From the NCBI RefSeq assembly GCF_015223055.1, contig NZ_JADFBX010000004.1, forward strand, positions 372,001 through 436,000: DNA of 64,000 bases. Reading direction: 5' to 3'. The DNA is from Pedobacter sp. MC2016-24. Lineage in GTDB: Bacteria > Bacteroidota > Bacteroidia > Sphingobacteriales > Sphingobacteriaceae. The notes beneath the pieces were generated by a model. The model had not been told where the DNA came from. It searched no databases and worked only from the letters and a program-made list of their open reading frames with translations. This document shows, in pieces, positions 43,602-53,372 of this stretch (position 1 is its first letter; every line of letters begins with the position of its first letter). The position numbers and the translations under genes are program-made.

Positions 43602-46600
43602 ATGCAAATTTTTACTATTTGTAGGCCGCCCCATGTCAACCTGCGGCTTAAAAAACTATTTATCATCATGAAGCTAACCACTTTGCTAATGATCCTGGGC
43701 TGCCTCCATTTAAATGCAGCGGTTTTTAGCCAAACCATTAACCTGACTGAAAATAATGTAAGCCTGGAGTCTGTTTTTTCAAAAATGGAAAAACAAAGCG
43801 GATATACTTTTTTTTATAAACTGGAACTCATCAAGGCCATGCCCAGGGTCAGTGTAAATATTAAAAATGTAAATGTGAAAGAAGCGCTTGATCAGTTTCT
43901 GAACAAGTTCTCGCTGTCATACGCCATTGTCGATAAAACCATTGTCATCCAGCCAACCTCCAAAATTTCGGTTTCTTTTAACAGGCCAAATCCAATTATT
44001 GTGGTTGGAAAAGTTTTAGACGAAAACGGGCAAGGCCTGGTAGGGGTGGGTGTTAGAATTAAAGGAACGACATTGGCTACAGTGAGCAGGGCTGAGGGGC
44101 AATTTGTGACGCCCATTATTCAGGATCCTAAAGCTGTAATTCAGTTCAGCTACATCGGGTACATTACCCAGGAAATCCCCCTGTCGGAGTTAAAATCACC
44201 AGTCGTTGTAAAGCTTAAACTGGCCAATAGCGATCTGGACCAGGTGCAGGTAACGGCCTATGGTACCACCACTAAGCGCTTAAGTACCGGGAACATCACG
44301 ACCTTAACGGCCAGAGAGATTGAAAAAAGTCCTACACGAAATGTGCTGGAATTTGCGCAGGGACAGGTAACCGGTTTGTTTGTAGAGCAGGTTAGTGGTT
44401 TGCCGGGCTCTCCTTTTAACCTGATGATCAGGGGACAGCAAACCATTGCCGGTGGATTTCGCACCAGTCAGCCTTTGATCATTGTAGATGGGGTGGCTTT
44501 ACCAAGCGGAGCATTGCCCTTAAACCAAAATAACAGCACCAATGAGTTGCTTCCCGAAAGACTTAAAGGCGGCAATCCACTGGATTACATAGATCCATCG
44601 ACAATTGAAAGCTTAACCGTCCTGAAAGATGCGGACGCAACGTCCATCTACGGATCAAGAGGGGCTTATGGTGTGATCCTCATTACGACCAAAAAAGGCA
44701 AAGCAGGGACACCTAAGTTGAATTTAAGTGCCACTACCGGGCTAACCATGCGTGGAACTGCACCTAAATTGTTAAATACGGAACAATATGTGATGCTGAG
44801 GAAAGAGGCGCTTAAAAATGATGGTACTGCATTGGGCAATGTCGCTGATATCAATGGGCCTACAGCCGACCGCTACACCGATTTTCAGCAGGAACTTGCG
44901 GGTAACCATGCTTCGGTTAACCGTGTCAATGCAAATTATTCTGGCGGTACGGCCGACATCAACTTCTTAATCGGCGCCAATTACAGGAAACAAACCAGCA
45001 TTCAGATTGGAAAAGGTTCCATCCGGGATGGTGGGATCAACTTTAACATCGGCAATACGGTAAAGAACAATAAGTTCAGCATCAGCCTTTCGGGAAACTT
45101 CCTGTCTACCACAGATGATGCGGTTCCTTATGATTTTAGTCAAAGTAATTCGGCTACAGCAGCGCCAAATTCGCCGCCTTTGTTTTTACCTGACGGCAGT
45201 TTGAACTGGGAGGGCAACTCCAATCCTGCATCGGCCATGAACATCATTTTTAAAAATGTAACCAACAATTTGTTCTCCAACCTGGCTTTAAAATATACCC
45301 CGGTAAAAGGACTGGCCATTAATGCCAACGTGGGCTACAATTACATGAACTCTAAAGCCATCAAAGCACAGCCTTCTACTTATTACAAACCTGGAACGGA
45401 TTACAAAACAACCAGCAATTTAAATATATACAGCATCAGGAACCTGACTTTTGAACCCAACATTTCTTATGGTACAAAAGCCGGTGCCAAAGGCTTGCTA
45501 ACGGTACAAGCGGGTGCAACCTTACAGGATCAGCTGAGTTATCAAACCTCGACCACAGGGAACGACTTTTTATCGGATGAGATGTTATACAACCCTTCAT
45601 TTGCCGATGCACTGACGGCAACAGGGGCCGTTAACGTAACAACCAGCTACGATCAGGTTCCGAATAAATACCTTGGCTTTTTTGGTATCTTAAATTACAA
45701 CTGGGACAGCAAATACATTTTAAACGTAAATGCACGCCGGGATGGATCGACAAAATTTGGCGCCAATTACCAATTTGGTGATTTTGGTTCGGTAGGTGCT
45801 GCCTGGATCATCAGTAGCGAGAATTGGTTCAAAAGCCTGTCGTCTGTGGTGTCATTTGCCAAATTAAGGGGCAGTATAGGTACTGTTGGCGGTGATGGGA
45901 TTGGCAATTACAATTATTTAGTGACGTACAGCAAGGGCGCATTGTACCAGGGCAGTCTGAGTTTAAGGGCCGATAACCTGGAGAATAAAAACCTGCATTG
46001 GGAGGCCAATAAAAAAACAGAAGGCGGCCTGACTGTTGAGTTTTTCAATGGCAAAATTAGCCTGGATGCAGCTTATTATACCAGCAAAACAACCGACCAG
46101 CTGGTGTCCCAGCTCTTACCATCTACTACTGGTTTTACTGGTCGCCTGATCAACTCCCCGGCAGTGATCAAAAATTATGGATGGGAGTTTGAACTGAATA
46201 CGAGGAACATCGTTAAAAAAGATTTTAGCTGGAGTACGCGTTTCAATGTGACCATTCCAAGAAATAAACTGGTGGCTTATCCTGGACTTGGTACGGTTGT
46301 AACCAATACCAATTATGAGATTGGCAAATCGGTACAAGGGATAAAAGTGTATAAATATGCCGGCGTTGATCCGCAAACCGGTTTGTATAATTTCATCAAC
46401 AGGGATGGGGTCAAAGGGACATTCCGCACAGTGCTGGATCCGGTTACTTTAAATAACATTCTCGATAAAACGGAGTTTATTGATTTGAGTCCGAAATTAT
46501 ATGGAGGCTTGAGTAATAGTTTTACCTATAAAGGCCTTTCTCTGGATGTGTTCTTTACCTTCACCAACAGAATGGGTAAAAACTTTGTGGGTTCTCAAAG

Positions 46601-46967
46601 CTTCCCTCCAGGGTTTACAGGACAAAATTTAAGTACAGTCTCTTTAACCCGCTGGCAAAATCCTGGCGATATTACTGACGTGCAAAAAGCAGGCGCGGGT
46701 TTAAGTTCTTTCTTTTCCCAGGGTAATTTTATATCCAGTACCGGTGCTTATAGTAAGGCTTTTTACGCCCGTTTAAACAATGTCAATATCGCGTATACAC
46801 TGCCTGCCGCCTTGTCTAAAAAGCTTCATTTAACTGGCTTGAGCATTTTTGGTCAGGGTTCAAATTTGCTGACCATTTCAAAGTACGGAGATCTTGATCC
46901 TGAAAATCTCGGTGCTGGTATGGCGCCCTTAAGAACGTTCTCCGCAGGTTTAAGAGTTTCACTATAA
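43602..46967 (+). CDS. SusC/RagA TonB-linked transporter, cassette C
   Basis: About 1121 residues. I place the start at the ATG at 43602 (MQIFTICRPPHVNL) because the in-frame ATG at 43545 lies inside the intercistronic hairpin and adds 19 polar residues. Signal peptide (MKLTTLLMILGCLHLNAAVF), STN domain (SLESVFSKMEKQSGYTFFYK onward), CarboxypepD_reg-like domain (GKVLDENGQGLVGVGVRI), plug with SIYGSRGAYGVILITT, and barrel ending TFSAGLRVSL. G+C is in line with the rest of the window. SusD follows after 11 bases. Ligand unknown. Confidence 0.94.
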   Translation: MQIFTICRPPHVNLRLKKLFIIMKLTTLLMILGCLHLNAAVFSQTINLTENNVSLESVFSKMEKQSGYTFFYKLELIKAMPRVSVNIKNVNVKEALDQFLNKFSLSYAIVDKTIVIQPTSKISVSFNRPNPIIVVGKVLDENGQGLVGVGVRIKGTTLATVSRAEGQFVTPIIQDPKAVIQFSYIGYITQEIPLSELKSPVVVKLKLANSDLDQVQVTAYGTTTKRLSTGNITTLTAREIEKSPTRNVLEFAQGQVTGLFVEQVSGLPGSPFNLMIRGQQTIAGGFRTSQPLIIVDGVALPSGALPLNQNNSTNELLPERLKGGNPLDYIDPSTIESLTVLKDADATSIYGSRGAYGVILITTKKGKAGTPKLNLSATTGLTMRGTAPKLLNTEQYVMLRKEALKNDGTALGNVADINGPTADRYTDFQQELAGNHASVNRVNANYSGGTADINFLIGANYRKQTSIQIGKGSIRDGGINFNIGNTVKNNKFSISLSGNFLSTTDDAVPYDFSQSNSATAAPNSPPLFLPDGSLNWEGNSNPASAMNIIFKNVTNNLFSNLALKYTPVKGLAINANVGYNYMNSKAIKAQPSTYYKPGTDYKTTSNLNIYSIRNLTFEPNISYGTKAGAKGLLTVQAGATLQDQLSYQTSTTGNDFLSDEMLYNPSFADALTATGAVNVTTSYDQVPNKYLGFFGILNYNWDSKYILNVNARRDGSTKFGANYQFGDFGSVGAAWIISSENWFKSLSSVVSFAKLRGSIGTVGGDGIGNYNYLVTYSKGALYQGSLSLRADNLENKNLHWEANKKTEGGLTVEFFNGKISLDAAYYTSKTTDQLVSQLLPSTTGFTGRLINSPAVIKNYGWEFELNTRNIVKKDFSWSTRFNVTIPRNKLVAYPGLGTVVTNTNYEIGKSVQGIKVYKYAGVDPQTGLYNFINRDGVKGTFRTVLDPVTLNNILDKTEFIDLSPKLYGGLSNSFTYKGLSLDVFFTFTNRMGKNFVGSQSFPPGFTGQNLSTVSLTRWQNPGDITDVQKAGAGLSSFFSQGNFISSTGAYSKAFYARLNNVNIAYTLPAALSKKLHLTGLSIFGQGSNLLTISKYGDLDPENLGAGMAPLRTFSAGLRVSL

Positions 46968-46978
46968 ATGATAAGAAT

Positions 46979-48469
46979 ATGAAATCAAATAATATATATC
47001 CATCTGCTGTGTTGAAAGGCGCTTTCATCATGTGCCTGTTGATCGTCATTTCTGGTACTGGATGTAAAAAATACCTGGAAATTCCATTGCCAGCCAATAA
47101 AATAGCCGGTGAAGGTGCTTATAAAACAGACCGTTCCAGTGCAGCTACACTGAGCAACATATTTGCAGTACTCACTGGAAGTGGATTTTTTGACGGTGCT
47201 AAAAGCATAGGCTATAATACCGGCTTGTATACGGATGAATTGACCAGCCTGAACATCAACCTCACCGACAATGTTGCTTTTTACAGCGATGCGGTAAATG
47301 ACGTGCATACCGGTAACGTATGGACCGCACTTTATCAGAACATTTACAATGCAAATCTGGCCATTGAAGGGGTAAGTGCCTCGACTACATTACTCAATAA
47401 AAACCAATGGCTGGGCGAAGCGTATTTCATCCGCGCACTTTGCTATTTCTATCTGACCAATTATTACGGCGATGTGGCAATGGTGACAACCAGTGATTAC
47501 ATTGTCAATAAGGATCTTGGACGCAGTCCTAAAGAGGCGGCTTACAAGCTGATCATCTCGGATTTGCTGCAGGCCCAAAGCTTACTGACCAATGAATATA
47601 GAGATGCTGCGGGTAACGTTACCCTGAGCAAAGGGAGGCCGAATAAACACACCGTAACTGCCTTGCTGGCCAGGGCATATTTGTATACCGGCGACTGGGC
47701 AAATGCAGAAATACAATCGGGCAATGTCATTGATGCCACCATCGGCGCAGCCAAAGCGTATACTTTGGTGCCCGCTTCTAATATTGAAAATGTTTTTGTA
47801 GCAGCCAGTACGGAAACTATTTTTAACCTGGTAGCTACTTTTGCGGTAAGAGATTATAGTGCTTACAATAACAATATGGCAGCCAATATTCCTTACAGTG
47901 CTGTCGGATGGAGTGGTGTTGCTGCTGCTGTAAGTCCTTCACTGATCAACGCTTTTGAAACCAATCCGACAACACTCACTGATGACCGCCGGAAAACCTA
48001 TTGGTTAAGGATGACCACCATGGCTGCGGGCGGTACATTTCCAGCACAGACCAAATATTTTCCGAATAAGTATAAGTCGACAGTGGTTGGCGCCGAGAAT
48101 ATCATTTTATTCAGATTGGCAGAACAATACCTGATCCGCGCTGAGGCACGTGCCAGACTGAATAAACTGGATGATGCCCGCACAGATTTGAATACGATCA
48201 GAACGCGTGCCGGTTTAAATGGAACCTCGGCAATTGCTCAGGACGATGTCATTAAGGCGGTATGGAAAGAAAGGCGCGTGGAGTATTTTGCAGAAATAGG
48301 TAACCGGTTTTTTGACTTGAGGAGAACAGGCACTATTGATGCGGTCATGAATGCAGAGGTGCCTTTGAAAGGTGTTGGCGCAACCTGGAATGCATTGAAA
48401 CAGTATTTTCCGATATCTGCTTACGACATCTCTGTGAACAAGAACTTAATTCAAACCCCTGGATACTAA
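46979..48469 (+). CDS. SusD/RagB lipoprotein, cassette C
   Basis: A 496-residue lipoprotein with lipobox ISGTGC near residue 29, after a longer than usual lead. SusD helices: LYQNIYNANLAIEGV, WLGEAYFIRALCYFYLTNYY, HTVTALLARAYLYTGDWANA. The C-terminal RagB part includes LAEQYLIRAEARARLNKLDD and EYFAEIGNRFFDLRRTGT. It pairs with the SusC upstream; the TlpA gene follows 15 bases later. Confidence 0.95.
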   Translation: MKSNNIYPSAVLKGAFIMCLLIVISGTGCKKYLEIPLPANKIAGEGAYKTDRSSAATLSNIFAVLTGSGFFDGAKSIGYNTGLYTDELTSLNINLTDNVAFYSDAVNDVHTGNVWTALYQNIYNANLAIEGVSASTTLLNKNQWLGEAYFIRALCYFYLTNYYGDVAMVTTSDYIVNKDLGRSPKEAAYKLIISDLLQAQSLLTNEYRDAAGNVTLSKGRPNKHTVTALLARAYLYTGDWANAEIQSGNVIDATIGAAKAYTLVPASNIENVFVAASTETIFNLVATFAVRDYSAYNNNMAANIPYSAVGWSGVAAAVSPSLINAFETNPTTLTDDRRKTYWLRMTTMAAGGTFPAQTKYFPNKYKSTVVGAENIILFRLAEQYLIRAEARARLNKLDDARTDLNTIRTRAGLNGTSAIAQDDVIKAVWKERRVEYFAEIGNRFFDLRRTGTIDAVMNAEVPLKGVGATWNALKQYFPISAYDISVNKNLIQTPGY

Positions 48470-48484
48470 TTTATCAATCAAAAC

Positions 48485-49654
48485 ATGAAGACATTTAACA
48501 TAACTATGCTGCTATTGGCAGGCATATCGGTGCACAGCATTGCCCAGATTAAAAAGAACTATACCATTAATGGCAGTTTTAAAAACAGAACAGTTGTGCC
48601 ATCCAAAGTTTACCTGCATTTTGATACTTTTAATGAGCTAAGTGCGGATAGTGCTGTGGTGAAAAACGGCAAGTATAACTTTAAGGGGAGCGTAGATGCT
48701 GCGATTGTTGCAAGTCTGAGCGTGAACGCTAAAAAAGACCCTAAAAATACCAAAGACGATTTGAACCTGATGTTGGACAATGGGGTTTTAAATGTTGTTT
48801 CTGATTCACTGTTAAGTGGCTCATCGGTTACAGGAACTGGTACCAAAGCGAACGACGAATTTCATGAAGTAACCAGTTTTAGCAGCAGGGAATCTGCAGA
48901 AATTAAGAAAATCATGGAAAGTGAAGCTTATCAATCTGATGAGGAGCTGAAGAAAAGCGTCCAGAAAAGGTCTGCCAGTTTATTGGGGAATACTTTAAGC
49001 AATATGATTGTGTATGTACGCAAAAATCCCAACTCAGAAGCTGCTCCTTATTTTACCTATGCATTGATTGCTTCTGGTTTTGTCAGACCAGAAATGATGG
49101 ATACTTTAAATCGGGCATTCCCCGCAAATTTAAGAGGCTCTGTTTTGGGCAAAGCCATTGATCAGGTGTTTGCAAAGCGTAAGGAAGCTGAAGTACAGGC
49201 TGTGGCGAAACGTAAAGCGCTGGATGACCTGATCCCCTTAGGTTCAAAAGCCATAGAATTTACACAGCATGACGTCAATGATCAGCCGGTTAGTCTTGCG
49301 GCGTATAAAGGTAAATATGTATTGATCGATTTCTGGGCAAGCTGGTGCGGGCCCTGCCGTTTAGAAAACCCAAATGTGGTTAAAGCTTTTAATGCCTACA
49401 AGGATAAAGGTTTTACCGTTTTAGGGGTGTCGCTTGATGTGGCTTCCCAAAAAAGTAAATGGCTGGAAGCGATACAGAAGGATGGTCTGGCCTGGACACA
49501 GGTGTCAGATCTGAAATCACCAAATGCTGTGGCTAAATTGTACGGTGTGGAATCGATTCCGCAGAATTTTCTGGTAGATCCGAATGGCGTGGTTGTGGCG
49601 AAGAACCTGAGAGGGGATGAGCTGGAAAAGAAACTGGCTGCGATTTTTAAATAG
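48485..49654 (+). CDS. TlpA-like thioredoxin-domain protein, cassette C
   Basis: A 389-residue exported oxidoreductase: signal peptide (MKTFNITMLLLAGISVHSIA), DUF4369-like domain (about 25-130, YTINGSFKNRTVVPSKVYLH), helical linker, then a C-terminal thioredoxin domain with C288GPC291 in DFWASWCGPCRLENPNVV, and the cis-proline region VESIPQNFLVD. It equals the first half of the cassette A protein in layout. It ends cassette C just before a perfect terminator. Confidence 0.93.
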   Translation: MKTFNITMLLLAGISVHSIAQIKKNYTINGSFKNRTVVPSKVYLHFDTFNELSADSAVVKNGKYNFKGSVDAAIVASLSVNAKKDPKNTKDDLNLMLDNGVLNVVSDSLLSGSSVTGTGTKANDEFHEVTSFSSRESAEIKKIMESEAYQSDEELKKSVQKRSASLLGNTLSNMIVYVRKNPNSEAAPYFTYALIASGFVRPEMMDTLNRAFPANLRGSVLGKAIDQVFAKRKEAEVQAVAKRKALDDLIPLGSKAIEFTQHDVNDQPVSLAAYKGKYVLIDFWASWCGPCRLENPNVVKAFNAYKDKGFTVLGVSLDVASQKSKWLEAIQKDGLAWTQVSDLKSPNAVAKLYGVESIPQNFLVDPNGVVVAKNLRGDELEKKLAAIFK

Positions 49655-49675
49655 GCAGCGAATCCTGTTTTGTTT

Positions 49676-49716
49676 GCAGAATACCCGGCATGAGCTTGCC
49701 GGGTATTCTGCTTTTT
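49676..49716 (+). terminator. Perfect 15-bp intrinsic terminator after cassette C
   Basis: GCAGAATACCCGGCA pairs perfectly with TGCCGGGTATTCTGC around the loop TGAGCT, followed by five T residues. It lies 22 bases past the TlpA stop. Confidence 0.9.
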
Positions 49717-49768
49717 AGCTTAAGATATTGACATTATTGATTTATATTAGTAGAATAATATTAGAAGC

Positions 49769-50035
49769 ATGATACGACAGACGAGAATAAAACTGGTGAA
49801 TGCCTTTTCAGGTGGTTTTAACGAGGCGAAAATGATTCAAACTATTTTAACTGAGAGTGGCATCAAAGCCACACTTGAAAATGGGTTCATGGCATCAATT
49901 GCACCATGGGTGGTATCTCCGGGTGGGGTGAGTCCGGTAAATGTGGTGGTTAATGATACCGATCTGGAAGCAGCTTTAAAGTTAATTGAAGAGTTTAACA
50001 ACAGTTCTCCGGAACAGCCGGATGACCTTAGTTAA
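49769..50035 (+). CDS. DUF2007-like small protein
   Basis: An 88-residue cytoplasmic protein. The pattern FSGGFNEAKMIQTILTESGIKATLENG, then PVNVVVNDTDLEAALKLIEE, matches the DUF2007 (putative signal-transducing) fold: two beta-alpha-beta units in which the second helix starts at a D-x-E-x-A motif. No partner is known for the family. It sits between a terminator and a radical SAM gene, 83 bases before the latter, with no sign of functional coupling. Confidence 0.8.
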   Translation: MIRQTRIKLVNAFSGGFNEAKMIQTILTESGIKATLENGFMASIAPWVVSPGGVSPVNVVVNDTDLEAALKLIEEFNNSSPEQPDDLS

Positions 50036-50090
50036 GGCATTCGGAATCATTTTCTCTGTTCAGAAGGCCAAATGCTAAAATAATTATAGA

Positions 50091-50098
50091 TATTTTTG
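50091..50098 (+). promoter_or_regulatory. Candidate -7 element for the radical SAM gene
   Basis: TATTTTTG is a full TAnnTTTG match 20 bases before the TTG start codon at 50119. The expected transcript would have a leader of roughly 15 bases. Confidence 0.45.
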
Positions 50099-50118
50099 CA
50101 GGGAAATAGCATTCCATT

Positions 50119-52317
50119 TTGAAAACAGATCTTTTCCTTATTACGCCGCCCTTTACACAATTGAATACTCCGTATCCGGCAACCGCGTATATCAAAGGCT
50201 TTTTAAACACTAAAAACATTTCATCAACCCAGGCTGATCTGGGTATTGAAGTGATTTTGGCTTTGTTTTCTAAAAAGGGATTGGAAGATCTTTTTAAACA
50301 GGCAGTGCAAAAACACAAGCTGCCAAAAAGTTTAAATGCAAAGCGCATCCTCGCTTTGAAAAACGAATACATCAAAACGATTGATCCGGTAATTGCTTTT
50401 CTGCAAGGTAAAAATCCAACATTGGCGCTACAGATTTGTCAGGAAGATTATTTACCCGAAGCTTCAAGATTTGCACAACTGGAAGAACTGGATTGGGCAT
50501 TTGGTGCAATGGGCACACAAGATAAAGGGAAACATCTGGCCACCCTTTACCTGGAAGACATCTCTGATTTTATTGTAGAATGTATTGACCCTAATTTTGG
50601 CTTTAGCCGATATGCAGAAAGATTGGGTAGGAGTGCAAACTCATTTGATGAGCTTTACCAAGCTTTAAAGCAAGCGTATACCTATATTGATGAAATCCTG
50701 GTAGAAATTTTAGAAGCGAGAATCGCTTTGGTGCAACCCAAACTATTCCTGATTTCTGTTCCTTTTCCAGGTAATTTATACGCTGCTTTTCGCTGTGCGC
50801 AATACGTGAAATCGAAGTATCCGGAGATTAAAATCTCTATGGGTGGCGGTTTTGCCAATACTGAACTGCGCTCGCTTTCTGATCCGCGTGTATTTGAGTT
50901 TTTTGATTACATCACCCTGGATGATGGGGAATTGCCGATTGAATTACTCTACCAGGCAATTGCCAAACCTGCTGCCCTCAACTTGTATAAAAGAACCTTC
51001 TTATTAGAAAATGGATCGGTTGCTTATAAAAATGATGCATTAAGAAGTGATTATAAGCAGTTTGACGTAGGTACTCCAGATTATAGTGATTTGAAACTGG
51101 ACCAATACATTTCGGTAATCGAGATTGTGAATCCGATGCACCGGATGTGGAGCGATGGGCGGTGGAACAAATTAACCATGGCGCATGGCTGCTATTGGGG
51201 AAAATGTACCTTTTGTGATATTTCTCTGGATTACATCAAGGTGTATGAACCTGTTGCCGCTAAACTGATCGTAGACCGGATTGTAGAGTTGAGCGAAAAA
51301 ACCGGTCAGAACGGATTCCACTTTGTAGATGAGGCTGCACCGCCGGCACTGATGCGGGAAGTAGCTTTAGAAATTTTAAGAAGAGGCATTTCTGTAACCT
51401 GGTGGACAAATATCCGTTTTGAAAAAAGCTTTACCCGGGATTTATGCATTTTGTTGAAAGCATCGGGCTGTATTGCAGTTTCTGGTGGTTTGGAGGTGGC
51501 GTCAGACCGCTTGCTGAAATTGATCGATAAAGGGGTAACGGTGCAGCAGGTAGCCCAGGTTACCCGAAACTTTACCGAGGCGGGCGTAATGGTTCATGCG
51601 TATTTGATGTACGGATACCCTACGCAAACCATTCAGGAAACAATAGATAGTTTAGAAATGGTAAGGCAATTGTTTGAAGCAGGCATTTTACAGTCTGGTT
51701 TCTGGCACCAGTTTGCCATGACGGCACATAGCCCTGTGGGCATGTACCCGGAAAAGTTTGGCGTAGTGAAGGAAACAGAAGCCATTGGGACTTTTGCCAA
51801 CAATGACATCAATTACATCGATCAAACGGGAATAGACCACAATAAGTTTAGTTTCGGTTTGAAGAAATCGCTGTTTAACTTTATGCATGGCATTTGTTTC
51901 GATTACAAATTGCAGGATTGGTTCGATTTCAAGGTTCCAAAAACCACCATTCCTTCGGATTTTATTGAACGTGCTTTAGCCGGGGATCATAAGTTTGATA
52001 CCAAACCCACAGCTAAATTGGTTTGGCTGGGTGGTATGCCCAGTTTAGAGGTCTTTAGCAAGCATAAAAAAGGAAAGCCCCAGGAAATGGCCATTTTAAC
52101 TTTCCATGATAAAAAAGAAACCTTCAGCATCCAGGCCAGCAAAAATGAGGGAGAATGGCTGGCTGCTATTTTAGAGAAAATAGCAGGTGCTAATACGCAG
52201 GTCTATACTTTTCAGGATGTTAAAGCAGATTTTGAAACCAAAATGGAACATTTTGAGCTTTTCTGGTATTCCAAGCCGATTTATGATTTAAGAGATTTTG
52301 GATTACTGGTCTTGTAA
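50119..52317 (+). CDS. Radical SAM enzyme with N-terminal B12-binding-like region
   Basis: A 732-residue enzyme from a TTG start (L/MKTDLFLITPPFTQLNTPYP); no closer ATG gives the conserved first strand. Residues about 1-290 resemble the cobalamin-binding-type domain of B12 radical SAM proteins (KISMGGGFANTELRSLSD). The iron-sulfur cluster motif is C-Y-W-G-K-C-T-F-C in HGCYWGKCTFCD, with four residues between the first two cysteines rather than the usual three. Later parts read FHFVDEAAPP and ISVTWWTNIRFEK. Substrate unknown; it is a single gene, not an obvious partner of its neighbours. Confidence 0.82.
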   Translation: MKTDLFLITPPFTQLNTPYPATAYIKGFLNTKNISSTQADLGIEVILALFSKKGLEDLFKQAVQKHKLPKSLNAKRILALKNEYIKTIDPVIAFLQGKNPTLALQICQEDYLPEASRFAQLEELDWAFGAMGTQDKGKHLATLYLEDISDFIVECIDPNFGFSRYAERLGRSANSFDELYQALKQAYTYIDEILVEILEARIALVQPKLFLISVPFPGNLYAAFRCAQYVKSKYPEIKISMGGGFANTELRSLSDPRVFEFFDYITLDDGELPIELLYQAIAKPAALNLYKRTFLLENGSVAYKNDALRSDYKQFDVGTPDYSDLKLDQYISVIEIVNPMHRMWSDGRWNKLTMAHGCYWGKCTFCDISLDYIKVYEPVAAKLIVDRIVELSEKTGQNGFHFVDEAAPPALMREVALEILRRGISVTWWTNIRFEKSFTRDLCILLKASGCIAVSGGLEVASDRLLKLIDKGVTVQQVAQVTRNFTEAGVMVHAYLMYGYPTQTIQETIDSLEMVRQLFEAGILQSGFWHQFAMTAHSPVGMYPEKFGVVKETEAIGTFANNDINYIDQTGIDHNKFSFGLKKSLFNFMHGICFDYKLQDWFDFKVPKTTIPSDFIERALAGDHKFDTKPTAKLVWLGGMPSLEVFSKHKKGKPQEMAILTFHDKKETFSIQASKNEGEWLAAILEKIAGANTQVYTFQDVKADFETKMEHFELFWYSKPIYDLRDFGLLVL

Positions 52318-52390
52318 TGCTAAATTAAAACCACTTTCAGGAAGCTTGGGTCTGATTTTTGTTTAGCTGTTGGCTTAACAATCAAACCTT

Positions 52391-53281
52391 ATGAAAAATA
52401 TCTTTCTTGCGCTCTTGATATTGACCGGAACGGTCTTATTTACTGGCTGCGGACCTACACTCTCGGGAAAAGATGACGATTCCTTCAATGCATCTAAAGC
52501 TAAAATGGAAGAGAAACTGAACGCTACCGAAAAAACCGACCTGGAAAAAGCACTGCGCGTATTACATGCCAAAGCAATGATCAGCAAGTTTAAAGGAACT
52601 GTTGAGGCTAAGGATAAATCGATCGATGACATGCTGATGGGGTATATAGACGGTAAAACTTTCTCAGGCGTTGTTGCTGCTGCAGAGGATTTTCTGAAAC
52701 AGGATAATCAAGATAAGATCATCCAGGCAAAAGCAGAGATTGACAGTTTAGGCAAAGAGCGGGTTAAGCTTATGGCCCAAACCAAGGTGCTGAGCCAGTT
52801 TAAACTCATCAAAATGGAGCTCAGCAAGGATAAGTTTTTTGAAGATTCCATTCCTTATCTGGACCTGACTTTCATCAACAATACCGGCGATGAAGTGATT
52901 GGTGAGCACATGATCCGCTACGATGTCTTGTCTAAATCTACGGGTAAAGTACTTGCCGGAGTAGGCAGTGGGGGAACATTTAACGAAGATGGCGGATTAA
53001 AGCCGAATGAAACTTACGAAATGCATGAGGTCTTGTCAACAGATGTACGTGAGCACAGTGCAAAGCTGTGGAAATCGGCCGTTTACCCGGTTAAAGATTT
53101 ATCCACTGTAGATTTGGAGGTCAAGGCTTATCCAATAGTCATTACAACCAAAAAAGGAGGTAAAGTTGAATTGCCACGAGCATTGGAAGGGATCAATAAA
53201 AAAATACAGGAGCTCAATATTGATTTAAAGGAACGGGAAAGTAGGAAAGGTAAACTGGAAGAGTTCGAATTGACAAATTGA
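52391..53281 (+). CDS. Predicted lipoprotein of unknown function
   Basis: A 296-residue protein with a lipoprotein signal ending LFTGC (Cys near residue 20). Residues 25-130 are helical and charged (KAKMEEKLNATEKTDLEKAL); residues 150-250 look like a beta-sandwich (PYLDLTFINNTGDEVIGEH); the last 40 are a charged helix that could be a coiled coil (KIQELNIDLKERESRKGKLE). The first part recalls DUF6694-like lipoproteins, but I am not sure. Followed by a lipocalin gene after 91 bases with a 9-bp hairpin between. Confidence 0.6.
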   Translation: MKNIFLALLILTGTVLFTGCGPTLSGKDDDSFNASKAKMEEKLNATEKTDLEKALRVLHAKAMISKFKGTVEAKDKSIDDMLMGYIDGKTFSGVVAAAEDFLKQDNQDKIIQAKAEIDSLGKERVKLMAQTKVLSQFKLIKMELSKDKFFEDSIPYLDLTFINNTGDEVIGEHMIRYDVLSKSTGKVLAGVGSGGTFNEDGGLKPNETYEMHEVLSTDVREHSAKLWKSAVYPVKDLSTVDLEVKAYPIVITTKKGGKVELPRALEGINKKIQELNIDLKERESRKGKLEEFELTN

Positions 53282-53318
53282 TGTCAGGCTTTACAATCCG
53301 GCTAAACAAAATATAGCC

Positions 53319-53355
53319 CAGGGCTGTTTATGGGTTTGTATGGCTTACAGCCCTG
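53319..53355. other. Hairpin between lipoprotein and lipocalin genes
   Basis: CAGGGCTGT (53319-53327) pairs with ACAGCCCTG (53347-53355) over 9 bp with a loop of about 19 bases. No T-run follows on the plus strand. Possible weak transcript end or processing point. Confidence 0.4.
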
Positions 53356-53372
53356 AAAAATAATTTATAGTT

